From Brachycybe producta (Eukaryota; Arthropoda; Diplopoda; Playtdesmida; Andrognathidae), in assembly GCA_036925085.1 (NCBI GenBank), contig JAUPFP010000020.1, forward strand, positions 2,182,001 through 2,246,000: a stretch of 64,000 nt of DNA, given 5' to 3'. The translations under genes were made by a program, and so were the position numbers. The notes under the pieces are model-generated. The model worked only from the letters and a program-made list of their open reading frames with translations. It was not told where the DNA came from and did not search any database. Of this stretch, positions 21,221-34,600 are shown in pieces. Each line of letters opens with the position of its first letter. Position 1 is the stretch's first letter.

Positions 21221-22029
21221 GTACTGTTTTTTGGAGATTTATTAGAGAACAATAAACATTTGCATTGGAAAACGTTACTTCAAAACCCGTGAATCTTGAA
21301 AAATATTCGAGATTCGAAAACTCGAATCTGCGTTTTTTTCCGTTTTTCGAATTTTTGGAATCTTAACCTTAAAAAACTGTTAAATACTTTAGTAAAATTA
21401 GTTTTAACTCTAATAACGTTCAATAGAAGTGTTCACTAACAAAAAACGGCGGTTGTTGCAATTTCGGTGGTACCCAGATTACCAACATCACCTAGTGCCA
21501 CACTTTTTATTAATAATATAATATTTAGTGTTATTTCATTTATTTATATGTTCTTAATGGATAATATCGGATTCTTATATGAAGGATTCGAGGGATTCAA
21601 GAACCTTTTAGGATTCGGATTCGAGAAAATTTAGAATTCGTCCCACCTCTACTTTTAAAGTTCATTAAGTTAGTATCTATTTACTTACCACAATGTGTGC
21701 AACTTTCAAGAGAATGACGATAATGCATCATAATGGTGAACATCGTGAATAACTAACATTAAAAATATAAACGTTTGCCCCATTTATATTGGCCAATACG
21801 ATTCACATACGCTGCCAATTACTTTTGAATTTATCAGATAACATTACGTCAGCAATTCTCTCGAAAACGTATTATTGAGGGAATTATATGGAAACTAACA
21901 GAGATACCTGGCGTTGCCTGGGGCAAAATATGAAGGTACTCTGCCACCCAGTTCTTCTTGCTTGAATATGAATTAGGAATACCACTTTTATTTTTATGAA
22001 TACATATACATATATATAAATATATGTTG
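21221..22029. other. Spacer with degenerate TTCGAATC-rich repeat
   Basis: Around 21290-21650 there are many GATTCGA / TCGAATC motifs ending in GAATTCGTCCCACCTCTAC, probably an old DNA-transposon end, not classifiable here. An ACCTGGCGTTGCCTGGG motif lies at 21908. Confidence 0.3.
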
Positions 22030-23285
22030 CATCTGGGATAGAGACATTTGAACTAAAGACACTTTCCCTGAAGCAATTTGCTCTAAAACCATTTGCCCTA
22101 AAACTATTTGTCCTAAAGTCACTTCTTGTTTAATTCATAGTAAATGTTTATTCTCATATATTTGTTGAATAAATTACCTTTTTACTTTTAACCAACACAC
22201 TGTGTCCATGTGCCTCATTTCAGGGAACTGGGGAAGTATCCATGGGGAGGGTGGGGATTGCCGGTGGTAGTTTCACCATGCACCACCATCCTGTTTCCGT
22301 CATTATTGGCCGGTACTTCACATTGGATCCACGGTAAGATCCAACGGGAATTTACCGTGGATTCTTCATCGTGTTTGCCGGCCATTTATCCAGCGACTTG
22401 CGGCGTGGGACTCGACTTCTGACCGGCATCACCCAGGATGCGGACGAACAAGAGGAGGGCTGGTCAGCACTTTGACCCGTCTCAAGGAGGTCAGCAGCAG
22501 GTGAGATGGAGAAGTTTCACCTGGGTGTTGTCGCGACCAAGTCAGGTCGTTACAATGGGTTTTGGGCAAATGTCTCTAGGGCAAATGTCTCTTTAGGTCA
22601 AATGGTTTTAGGGCAAATTCCCCTCCAGAGGAAATGGTTTTAAGACAAATCTTTTTAGGGGAAATGGTTGTAGGACAAATAGGTTTTGGGCAAATGTTTC
22701 TATTGCAAATGTCTCTTTAGGTCATATGGTTTTACGGTAAGTGTTTTTGTAGGGCAAATGATTTTAGGAAATATGTTCCTTTGGGCAAATATTTTTAGGG
22801 ATATTGTCCCTTTAGGACAAATGGTTTTAGGGAAAATGTCCCTTTAAGAGAAAATGGTTTTAGTTATATTGTCCCTTAGGGAATTTGGTTTAAAGTCAAA
22901 CAATTTTAGGGCAAATGTCTCTAGGGCAAATGTCCTTTTAGGTCAAATGTCTTTTTTAGGGCAAATGGTTTTAGAGCAAATGTCCCTTTAGGGCAGACAT
23001 TCTTTTAGGGCAAATGTCCCTTTAGGGCAAATGGTTTCAGTACAAATGTCCTTTATGGCGAAATGGTTTTGGGGCTAAAGTCCCTTTATGGGAAATTGTT
23101 TTGGGTAAATGTCCCTTTAGAGCAAATGGTTTTAGGGCAAATGTGTTTTTATGGCAAATGGTTTTAGGGCAAATGTTTTTTTATTGCAAATGGTTTTAAG
23201 GCAAATTGTTTTTAGGGCAAATGGTTTTAGGGCAGACATCCTTTTAGGGCAAATGTCTCTTTAGGACAAACAAAAGATAGAAAAC
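22030..23285. repeat. Inverted minisatellite arrays around an LTR fragment
   Basis: 22030-22130 has the unit on the minus strand (ACCATTTGCCCTAAAACTATTTG). 22560-23285 has it on the plus strand (TTTTAGGGCAAATGTCCC, degenerate, alternating with CAAATGG). Between them lies a GC-richer piece (about 22160-22557) with AATAAA near 22170 and ending GGTCGTTACAA, resembling R-U5 of an LTR. Confidence 0.65.
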
Positions 23286-23570
23286 TATCAAAGAAAACTT
23301 TTCTAACAGTCATTTTAGGAATGCCTTTCTTTCAGAACCTTGTTAATGTTGCCAACAATGTTAATTTATTAATGTGTCCGATGTGTGTATACAATGTGTG
23401 TTTGAGTCATGAATACAACAGCAGAGTGTTTTTAAAGAAAGAATAAGTTGCTCTGTTACGACTAGTCGATTTGGTTTTCCAACAGTCGCAGTATTTTCAG
23501 ACCTTAACACATACTCCTCTGAGGCACATCTAAGATAATAAAATGGAATTCATTATTGTAATATAATAAA

Positions 23571-25384
23571 CTAGAAAGAAAGCCCGTCTTTGAAGGGTGT
23601 GACAGCATTTCATACATATAGACACAGCCCAGAAAATAATTATAACTCAAGCTATACTTGATTGATTCGCCTGAAATTTTCAACATAAAGAGAGTATCTT
23701 ATATTATAAATTTTCTGCTAGGCAGAAATATTTTTTTAAAATGATAAAAATTACCAAAAAAAAACTGGAAAATGACTGTTTCATAATTATAGACGCACTA
23801 ATAAACTTTTCACTTTTATTAGTTATTGTGACAGAATAAGATGCTGAATGTTGTGTTCAGCATGTTATTTTTTTAATTAATAAAGTATACAACTGGCCTG
23901 ATGTTTTATAACTGAAAACATTTTTTCTACATACTCTAAACAATATTTTAAAGCATATTTACAGAAATTCTACCCCCGAAGCAACTAAAATGGCCCTTTG
24001 CAGCTCTACTAATGTATTATAAATATGGCAATCTGCTTAATCATCATGTACGATGATGTACCAAATGTTCTCTACGAATTAAGTTAAGGGAACACATTGG
24101 TCGTTCGAAAGTGGTGATATTTAGGTTTTGCAACCATTTCTTTGTTAGGTTACTGGAACAAACTGGTGCATTTTATTGCCTGAATACTAAGCAAATGCTG
24201 TGGAATCAATGTTTTTATGGCAGTGCATATCCTCCCAATAGATTGTCTGATAACCGATGATATTTGTTTTGATTGAAATAAATCCTAAGCTACGCATTTC
24301 AAAAACTAAGTTGCTCATTCCAAAGACACTAAATGTTTCCCATATATCATTAGGCTGACCCACCGCCAAAATTTTGATTAGAAAAATATTGTGGTTTTTT
24401 GCTCACATCCTTTCAATATGAAGAAAAGTAAAAAATACGTCAAGATCATCAAGATTGAATTTTTCCCCTCAGAAAGTTTGGTGATGGGAGCCTAACAATA
24501 TGAGAAGTGCCCCTTGCAATGAGTAGCTTTACCTTCATTTAAAAAAAAAACAATGTTTATTATCAGACAGTGTTAGCTTAGTATTCGAGCAAGAAAATGC
24601 ACCTATTTACTCCAATAACCTAAAGAATGAATATTTAAGAAACCAAAATATTGTAACGAACCACCTTCTTAGGGGATAGAATTTACCAAAAAGTGGTTGG
24701 CTATGCCACTTATTCTATCCTGGTTCGGGAAGAAGGAAACAAATTAATCTCTCCGTTTCCTCGAAAGTTCTTTCTTGCTGCACTTTTACAGTTAGATCTT
24801 TTAGCTGTCTGCTACCCCTCGGGCTTTCAAACATTAAAAGCTGGTTGATCGTGTTGTTCCTTGAAGTTTCATCTAGAATGTGACGACCCAGTTTCGTCGA
24901 CTAAATTTCCTGTTGTCGTCTGCTAGGCTGGCTAAAATAGGCTGCCCGGCAGACGACAGAAGGCCAGCAAGGGTCACTGTCAACCCCCAGGTGGAGCAGC
25001 ATGGGGGTATATAATGGCGGCGGCCATTATAATAATACATTAGTAGAGCTGAAAAGTGCCCTTTAGCTACTTCGGGCAGAATTTCTGTAAATTTGCAGTA
25101 TGTATAAAAAATGTTTTCAGTTATAAAACTCAGTATACTTTATTAATTTTAATGTTACTGATGTGTTCAGTATTTTATTTTGTCACTGTAATAAAAGTAA
25201 AAAGTGTATTAGTGCATCTACAATCATGAAAAGGTCATTTTCCGGTTTTTAATTCTTTTTAATTTTTACCTTTTTAAAAAATTTGTTTTCTGCCTAGCAG
25301 AAAATTTATTATATAAGATGCTCTCTTTGTGTTGAAAATTTAAGGCGAATCAATCAAGTGTAACCTGAATTATAATATATGTCT
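23571..25384 (-). mobile_element. Helitron-like family Z copy with inverted-repeat interior, interrupted
   Basis: CTAGAAAGAAAGCCCGTC with its hairpin starts at 23571 after an A (T following CTAG on the minus strand). The left arm (23660-24030) is mirrored by 25050-25340 (TTTTCTGCCTAGCAGAAAATTT etc.). A minus-strand PNL-type remnant of a Tc1/mariner transposase C-terminus is near 24070-24130. 24654-25040 is foreign LTR sequence. No 5' TC terminus was found; an (AT)n run follows. Confidence 0.5.
24654..25040. mobile_element. Two abutting LTR fragments inside family Z
   Basis: 24654-24890 is the 3' end of LTR family A on the minus strand (TGTAACGAACCACC, then AAAGCTGGTTGATCGTG), matching 33420-33658. 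From 24892 another LTR-like start (TGTGACGACCCAG) runs to a TATATAATGG box near 25010, after which Z resumes with AGTAGAGCTGAAAAGTG. Confidence 0.5.
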
Positions 25385-25396
25385 GGGGTCTATATA

Positions 25397-25459
<63 letters not shown>

Positions 25460-25460
25460 C
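25385..25460. repeat. (AT)n microsatellite
   Basis: Near-pure TA dinucleotides over about 70 bp. Confidence 0.9.
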
Positions 25461-25592
25461 TAGGTAAGCTAATAGTGCAAGATATTATTTTACTAGCAGT
25501 ATGTATTGTTTAAAGACAAGTAATTGCTATTAGGTATTTCTGCACTTTTATAACATTGCATTTCCTCATACAGAGAACAAATAACAGCTACT

Positions 25593-25670
25593 TCAGCCCC
25601 AACTGTCAAGACTCGTGTTAATACAAGGGCTAGAACATAAAATGAAACACAGTTGTAAATATTTCTGGGA
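25593..25670 (-). CDS. Metalloprotease exon 13 (possible terminal exon)
   Basis: After an acceptor (TTGCATTCAG) the frame gives 25 codons with four cysteines (LCFILC...PC) and a TGA at 25593-25595. Phase 0 matches exon 12. A short cysteine-rich end is plausible for this family, but the segment could be intronic and the true last exon could lie beyond. Confidence 0.4.
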   Translation of the reverse strand, partial: SQKYLQLCFILCSSPCINTSLDSWG

Positions 25671-28600
25671 CTGAATGCAAGAACAACCAATGTCAAGTAG
25701 TCAAAACGAGATGAGCAAACATTCTTAGCAGTTACATTTTTGACATTGGTTATCTTGCATTAAGTCTCAAAAAACGATAATGCAAAAAAATGAAAAAATA
25801 TTAAAAAAAATGGAGCACTGCCTTCCATCGAAGATTGTAAATATTGTGTTAAACCCAAACAATAGTATACACATAGTTCTAACAATTGTGCAATTGTACT
25901 GAGTACTGAGTTTTAGCATTATTATTCTTGTACTGTATTACTGTTGCATTCAAGAAGTTGCATTAGTTGTACGTAATTTTTTACTGGTTTCTTTTTTGCA
26001 AAATAATTTCTCATTTTTTTTCATTTGCTAACATGTTGTCCACATTGCTATAATATTTGGCAACACACAGAGTCAGCATAATATTGATGCCTGTCATAAG
26101 TTATAACAAACTCATAGCTACTAAACTAATAATGCTGCCATGATTAAAGAGGAACAAAAATAAAGTTATTATGATGGTTTTTTTTCAAACGGATAAATTA
26201 TAATTAATGAGATTACAATTAATGTTTGAAAAAAATACCAACAACATGTGAATATCATCTATTTGCCTAATAGTTTATAGCGACATTAACTTTACCATTT
26301 TATAACCACATTTTGATCCTTCTAGAGCTGGTCCGAATGCATTCGTCTTGAATGTTTCGTGATTTATTGCATCTACAACACATTTAAGGCTGACACATAC
26401 ATCTTTTCCATGTCCTTTCTGTTTTAAAAAAAATACACAAGTTACAGAAAAGAAATTCTCATTTTTTTAGTTTTGTAATTAAATAAAAAAATGAAGTGAG
26501 AAATTTAAAAATGATAATGAAACGTTAAGTCCAGGAGCAATCCTGGCTCATTTATTTTATTTGAAATGGCATAGAACTTTGTCATCCCTCTGTACTACAG
26601 AGGGTTAAGTTAGACCTCGTTCTACACAGCTGACGATTCCAATATCCTGTTTTGGGTCATACCACGGGGCTTGGGGCCTTTTTCCTCCCAGTCTCACCCC
26701 TTATTACAAAGGGATCGTCCTAATAAGCTGCAGCATTAAGCCAATGGGGTTGTAAGTTTCTTTTGTATATTTGTTTTGGTTAAGGATGATTCATTTCTAA
26801 TATTTTTGATGACCACTGATTAATTATGTTGATTGGCCAGGTTGGTTTTTACTTTTGTTTGTAACCAACCAGAGGACTCTGAGAAAGTTTTCTCAGTATC
26901 CTTGTGTATCCCGTGTGTTTGTATGTGATTTAAGCACTTTTTGATTTGATTGCTTAAGAATGAATCCATGCCCGATTGTGGCCAAACTCGGCATACTGTG
27001 GAAATAAATTGTTATTATGAGCAAAGAGTTGCTGGAAGTTTATTTTATGCTTATTGAATTGAACAAAGAACTTTAAAACATTTTATCATCTAAAACTGTC
27101 AATTCAGGTACACACCTGGATCGCCAATCTTAGATGAGATCCACAAAGACAACACGATCAACCAGCTTTTAACCGGGCAAAAATCTTATGGGTAGCAGAC
27201 AGCTAAAATATTCTTTTTACTGTAAATGATCTTGCGAAAGGAACTTGTGAGGAAACGAACGGGACTAAGTTGTACCCATCCTCCCGAACCAGAATAGAAT
27301 TAGTCGCTAGGCCAACCACATTCTGAGCGAAGCTTTGGGAGAATTCTATTAACCCCTTGAATGTGGTTTGTTACAATAATAGTACAATAAAATTTATATT
27401 TATACCGTTTTGAGTCGCCAAACCAAAAAAGTGAGTGTTTTTTAAAATTTTTTTTATTAATAAAAATCACGTGATTAATTAATCAATAATTTAAATCAAT
27501 CTAACTTGAAAATTAAAAGATTTTTTGTGCTAATGGGTAACTTACGTGGAAAAACGAAGTGCGTCCAAACAAGTTTCTGCATTGAGCATCCAAGTCGATA
27601 AATTGTCCTGGCAATTTTTGCAGTTTGTTATGAATTGTAGTAAGTTGGTTATTCAGTAAACAGGATGCATGTGGCTGTCTATAAAACATTATTTGTTAAT
27701 TCTAATTAATGCATTTCACATTGATGAAATAGATTTACTGCATAACTGAAAAACATTACTTCTCTTAATGCCTAGTTTGGTTAACCTATGCTCGTGCATG
27801 AAACTTAAACTACAGGCTTAGCTCGTGTATAAAGGTTATGAGAATGAGGGCTAGATAGAAGTCATAGTCAAATTATTAACCTGCTGAGTTAATTTCCGTA
27901 TTTGAATTGAATTAAGACTTCTTGTAAAACTTTGAAATTTTAACATGATAAATTTCAAAAGAATATGTACAGTAAAAACTTCACTTAGCAATATGTATAT
28001 GAGAAGTTTTAGACTATAATACAATGTGTTTTATAGAAATAGAGGTAATGTTTTGGGTCATGTACAATGTTGTAAGCCTTCATACAGTAAATTGAAGATA
28101 AATTGGTTGATGGAACATTCCGAGAAGTAAAATTTGTTACTGGAGCCATGTACATAGCTCATAATGTGCCCTTCACTCCATGGACATTGCACTGCTCCTG
28201 GACTTCCTTCAATATAATTGTTTTCCACTCCGTCATGAACAGCTCCTAGCCTATGCATTATAAATTTCGTTTTTTTTAAATTACGATTTATTGTAATTCG
28301 GCCTACTTGCAAATATAACGATTGAAATTTGAAAATTCGTAATTAAATGCAAATAGGTATGTATAGGTATGTTATTCCATTTAGAATGATCTACATACAA
28401 GTGTCCTATTTCGTGAGAAGCTGTTTGGACGCCTAAGAATGAGCCCTGTGCTTCTTGAACGATGCTAACTTTGAAATCCTGATCATCACCAGTGATGCAA
28501 GCACCACAAACATAGCTAATTCCTGAAAAAAGAAATTTTGTTTTTCCTGAAAACTCAAATTTTCAAAATAAACAGATCATCTTTTATTACAAATTTTCTA

Positions 28601-31600
28601 CTAGACCGAAATTTTTTTCTTAAAAAGGTAAAAATTAAAAAAAAATAAAAAACTAGAAAATGACCATTTCATAATTATAGACACACTAATGAACTTTTTA
28701 CTTTTATTAATTATTGTAACACAATAACATTCAGAACATACCAGTAAAATTTAAATTTCTTAAGGTATATGACTGTCTTAATGTTTTAGAACTTAAAACA
28801 TTCTTTTCTCATCATCATCATCATCATCATTTACTGTACCCCTTATCCCACGAGCAGCAGGGTCGGCCTTGCTGATTCTAACTTTCCACTCATTCTGATT
28901 TTGCACCTTGGGCTTCCTTGGGTCTTCCTCTACCCCATTTTATTCCCAGGTCTAAGTTCATTGCTTGCCTCAGCAGCCCATCTTCCCCGCTCCTGAGGAC
29001 ATGCAAAAACCACCGCAGCCTATTTTTCTGCATCTTTTCTACTATATTTGTTACCCCTAAACTACCCCTAATAAAATCATTTCTGATCCTATCCCTTCTG
29101 GTCACCCCACTCATAAACCTTAGCATTCTCATCTCAGCTACCTGCATTCTACCCTCATGCACCTTCTTGATTGCCCAACATTCTGACCCATACAACATAA
29201 TTTCCCACTAGCCTGCCTCCACCTATGCCAACCTGCTTTTATCCAGGTTGTTATGTCTAAGTCTAAGCTCCCATCATCTTGCAGCACAGATCCTAAATAT
29301 TTGAAGTCATGCACCTGCTGCATTAAACTGTTCCTAAGTCTAATCCCCTCATTCAACTGTTCTTTCCCATCCCACTGAAATTTCATGTACTCCATTTTTG
29401 CCCTACTTATTTTCAACCCCTTTGATTCCAAGGCATTCTTAGTCTCCTCTAACCTTATCTCGATTTCCATTTTGGATTCCCCAACTAAGATTATGTCATC
29501 TGCAAACAACATACACCGGGGGACCTTCTGCCTCACCCCTGCCAGTAACTCATCCAGGACCAAAATGAATAGATATGGACTAAGTGCTGAGCCCTGGTGC
29601 ACACCAATCCTAACGAAAACTATCAGAGAACCCCCAGGCAGTCTTAACGCTTGTCCGTGCATCCCTATACATGTCCCTCACCATATCTATATCTCTCACC
29701 CACTCCCTTCTTCTGTAAGACCTCCCACAATAACTTCCGTGGTACTCTGTCATAGGCTTTCTCTAGATCTATAATTACCATGTGTAACTCTTTCTTGACA
29801 GCCCGAAACTTCTCAATAACTTGCCTTATGGCAAAAATAGGGTGCATTGTGGATTTCCCTGGCATAAACCCAAACTGACTTCCCCAGTTAGCAGTTTTAC
29901 CCCATAGTCGAGCTTCAATTACTTTCTCCCAAAGCTTCAATCTTCAAAGCTTCAAAGCTCATCAATTTAATACCTCTATAGTTCTCACAATCCTGAACAT
30001 CACCCTTCCCTTTGAAAATAGGCACTAACCAGCTGTCCCGCCATGCTCCTGGCATTCTATCCCCATAGACAATCTATTGAATAACTTTGTGAGCCAGGAA
30101 ATGGCAACATTCCACAAGACCTTCCACACCTCTACTGAACTTGAATTTTGAATTTGAAAAATTACTCTGCAAGCAGCCATAAAGGCCTATGGCAGAGGGA
30201 CAAGAGTCCAAGTGCAGCATAGAAAATGCATTGTCAAAACCAGAAAATATAAAACCCTATTGATATAAACCCAACAACAATTTCAATATTTTTTAATGCT
30301 GCAAATATATGCATTGTCAAAACAAAACAAAATTATGACTCCCATAAAATACGTTTTTCCTGCACAAAATCCCCAGCAAGTTAGTTCCATTGTCGAATCG
30401 CCCTAGGGACAAATGACCAGTAATAAGAATCAATTCGTGCAAAAATCTCTCCAACTTTGTTAGAGTGGTCACCCCTACCCAAATATAATGCCCTGTAAAG
30501 TTTACTTGAAGTAGGTTTAGGGCAAGAGCCTTCTAGCATTCGATTAAAGATATTAAGACTAAAATCTGAACGTCTTGCAAGTAAACTATCCCAACCAAGC
30601 TCTGAAAGCATTTTAGTTACACTGTCAGCATATCCATATTTACCACAAACAAACCTAGCAGCCCTGTGTTGGACCATTTCTATAGAGTGAGCTAAGTCTT
30701 CAGTGTGGGGATTCCACATGGAGCTGCAGTATTCTAGATGGGGACGTAGTAATGATTGATATGCTATACATTTTACCTCCCTAGCACACCTTCTTAGAAC
30801 GCGTTGACTAAACCTAAGCATCTGCATAGACTTGGAATTAATCTGTTCGACATGCAGCTTCCAAGAAAGTTTAGCTGTAATCGTTACCCCCAAATATTTA
30901 TAAGAATCTACGTTATTAAGTGGAATGGCCCCTATTCTAAATGGAAATATTATTGGATTACTTCTCCTAGCTACCCTCATTACACAACATTTTCCCTTAT
31001 TAAGTTGAAGTTGCCATTTAGAACACCATGCCTCTATTGGTTTCAAGTCACTATCAATAATATGGCAATCATTGTCAGAGGTAACCTCACGATAAATTAT
31101 TGTATCATCTGCAAATAGCCGGCAATTGCTGCTAACTTGACTGCTGAGGTCATTGATATATAAAAGAAACAGAAGCGGACCCAACACACTACCCTGAGGA
31201 ACTTCTGATGTAACCCCTATCCAGTCAGATTCAGACCCACCTGCAACAACCCTTTGTTTCCTGTTATTTGTTTACTGGTATCCCATCTGGCCCTAAAGCC
31301 TTCCCTAGCTTCATTTTTTGCAATGCCTGAACAATTTTCTCAGCCCTAACCTGCTCCACTCCTTCTCCATCATTATTTCTTCCAGTGAAAGGCTCCAGCT
31401 CTACCCCCTCATTCATACACTTACTAAAATATTCCCCCACCTGTTCCATACTGGCTCTCTACTTCACAATACTTTGCCTCCATTATCCTTGACACAACAC
31501 CTTTTCAATATCCCTGCCTTTCCTCTCCCGAGCCCTAGCTATTTTATATACTGCCATTTCTCCTGCTTTGGTACCTAACTCGGCATACATGTCCGCATAT

Positions 31601-34600
31601 TTCTTATGCTTTGCTAAGGCTACCCGCTGTTTGACCTCTATCTTGGCATGCTTGTATTCTATCTGGGCCTCCCTGCTTCCATTGTGCCACCAAGTCTTGA
31701 AATCATTTTTCTTCTTTTTAACTGCCATCTGTACCTCCTCATCCCACCACCAAGTTTCTCTGTCTAATCGAGACCCCTACTCATACTGTCTCTAGTACCT
31801 CATTTCCACAATCACGGATCTGTTGTGCTACCTTTGTCCACAGCTCTCCTGCAGTGCCATCTAAATCCCATGCTATCTTACCTGCCATTTTCATAAACTC
31901 TTCCACCTTGTCTGGTAATGCCCACCACCTAATTGCTGTCTCTCCTCTATGTCTGACCACCTGTTTTGCACCCCTAAGTTTTAGGACTAACACTACTAGC
32001 CTATGTTGTCCCGCTAGGTTTTCACTCGGTATCACTTTACAATCCTTGCACTCATTTCTATCCTCACTCCGAATTATGACAAGATCAATCTGGGATTCTC
32101 CTGCCCTGCTCGTAAAAGTAAACAAATGTTCCTCTCGCTTCTGGAATAGTGTGTTTGCTAACATTAACTTATGTGCCACTGCCGCCTCCAGGATACTCTC
32201 CCCTGCTTTATTTCGCTCTCCATAGCCCCACCCACCATGTAGATCTTCATACCCTTCCCTACCTCTACCTACATGTCCAGCACCAATTATGACCCGTTCC
32301 TTCCTACTCTGTCCCTAGTCGGGACAGTACAAGTTAGCTAAATAAGTAGTTGATGTTCATGTTTTTTCTAGCACATTGAGGTCATCAAACTATTTTTAAG
32401 ATAACATACTTTATTCTTAGATACAAATTTACCTTTGTATACAACTTCATTTAGTAATTACCTTCTATTTTTCCACCACTAGGCACTGGCTCAGAGAGTG
32501 TCAGTCTAAAATAATTGACAATAGTTTGTTAAACATTCTTTAAATTTTTTTAGACTTTTTACTACAAATTTTATTTATGTTTACCCTGTTAACCAGAGAG
32601 CCATGTCATACTTCCCATGAAAATTGTTTCTATCTGCAAACATCCATTTTCCAAATTGTTTTAGAGTTTCTTTTGCATCTACAGTGTTTGCTGGTAAATG
32701 GCTGATAAATGGCTGAGCATGTTCATTCTAAATATAAAATTGTATGAGAAATTTGCCAAACTTGCATTTATTGTAATACACTATATTGAAACGATCAGTC
32801 CAGGAGCGCTCCTGGCTCACTTAGTTTTTTGTGGATTGTTTGTTTTTGTTTTGGATTGGCATGGAACTTTGTCAACCCTCTGTACTGATGTACAGAGTAT
32901 TGACCTAGTTCTCCCAGCTGACAACACCAATATCCTGCCTTGGGTCATCTTTTGGGTCTTGGGTCTCTTTTCCTCCCAGTCCCACCCCTTAATACAAAAA
33001 GATCGTCCTGATAAGCAGTAGCATTAAGTCAATGGGGTTGTATTTTTCTTGGAATATTGGTCTTTAATTAGAATGAGTCATTTTTCTATACTTTGTTGAC
33101 CACTGGTCAATCAAATTGATTGGCCAGTTTAGTTTTTGATTTCGATTTTACCCAATCAGAGCATACTGAGAAAGTGTTCTCAGTATCCTCTTTTTGGGTA
33201 TAAAAGGACGTGTATTTTTGTGTAAATCAAGCATTGATTGAAAGCATTCTGTAAATAGAATCTATGCCCAATTTGGGATAGACCTGAATAGAAAAGATTG
33301 TAAATAAATTGAACTTATGCTTTCAAATTGCCAAGTCTTATTTTTTATACTTATTGCAGAGAACGAAAGTTCTAACATCGCCATCATCTCAAATTGTCAA
33401 TCCGGGTGAAAACCCAGATCACCACTTTTAGATGAGACTTCAAGGGACAGCACGATCGACCAGCTTTTAATGGGCGAAAGCCCGAGAAGTAGCAGACAGC
33501 TAAAAGATCCATTTTTACTGTAAAAGTTCAACAAGGAAGAACTTGTGAGGAATCGGAAAGGGATTAATTTCTTCCCTTTCTCCTGAACCAGGATAAAATA
33601 AGCGGCTTAGCCAACCGTTTTTTGGTATATTTTATCCACCACAAGGTGGTTCGTTACAATATAAGGCATCATTTTAGATAGAAATGTATTAATTTAATGA
33701 ATTGTACAAACCTTTGTGAAAATGAATGACCTGGCTGAAATGCTGATTTTTATATTTGGAATTGTTTCATAATTAAGGTTAACCTACAGAGAATGAAAAA
33801 ATACTTATTTTTCTGTTAAACTTCAAATTACCTGTAAAGAATTGGAATCACCAGTTATTATAAAACTGTAATTCTTGGCTTATATTGGAACTTACAAACT
33901 TGATAATTGGATAGCATATTTGAAAACTTACTGATTGCAAGAATATGTTCAAGTAATTGCTGATTTCATCTTTGTTAAAATGAAAATGCCTTGATATTAT
34001 ATAATCAACAACAAATAACAATTCAGCTTGGATAATTGGTGGGAAATATCGTTCTTGAAGACTAGGTTTGACAGGATCTGTGCATTAACAAATATGTTAG
34101 CAATTATTATAAGAGTACAGGTTTTTCTACTTATAGTTGTAAACTTACATGTGATGTTTATTGTAGGCATAACTGTTTTGCACGTGTGAGTTACATTGTT
34201 AAGTTCAACTTGGCGATATACAATGTAGTTTGGGGCTTGTCTGTTCCCCACAAAAAACGAAATGATTCTCATGTTTTCATTCATTCTGCCTTCCTATCAT
34301 TAGAAAAATTACATTTTCTTTTCTAATTTTTTTTTTCCTTTTAAAATGTTTTGAAATCTTGCTAGCAAGAAATTGCAAATTCACTTTGGTTTTGGACCTG
34401 TAGATTTAAGATTTGTGTTAATCTTCATTATTCTTTTATTTATTTCACATGCTACTGTCACAATGTCAATAGAATAATTTCCTTGATAAACTATGAAAAT
34501 ATGTTCCACATAGAAAGTCTTATAGAACAATAGGACCATAGGACGGCCTCCATCCCGCAATATATCAGTCACAGTAGCATGCAAGGTGATGTATGGGAAC

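Larger units (their letters stand above)
28806..32317 (-). mobile_element. RTE-clade LINE, 5'-truncated, in intron 8, carrying a nested CR1 element
   Basis: Minus-strand order: endonuclease remnant (32317-31780), linker, RT motifs (31449-29138) and C-terminal region (to 28890), ending in a (GATGAT)n-type tail at 28812-28831, typical of RTE elements. RT blocks include KALGPDGIP, NYRGIKLMS, IIDLEKAYDRVPR, GVHQGSALSPYLF and LFADDIILVGES. 30138-31272 is a later insertion. Frameshifts and stops make it inactive. Confidence 0.85.

Noticed and set aside
25493-25696. 67-codon minus-strand frame overlapping exon 13
   Set aside because: A different frame from the spliced reading; no domain, and its start lies in the intron.
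28918-32225. Plus-strand frames opposite the RTE and CR1 elements
   Set aside because: Antisense shadows; all conserved RT and endonuclease motifs are on the minus strand.
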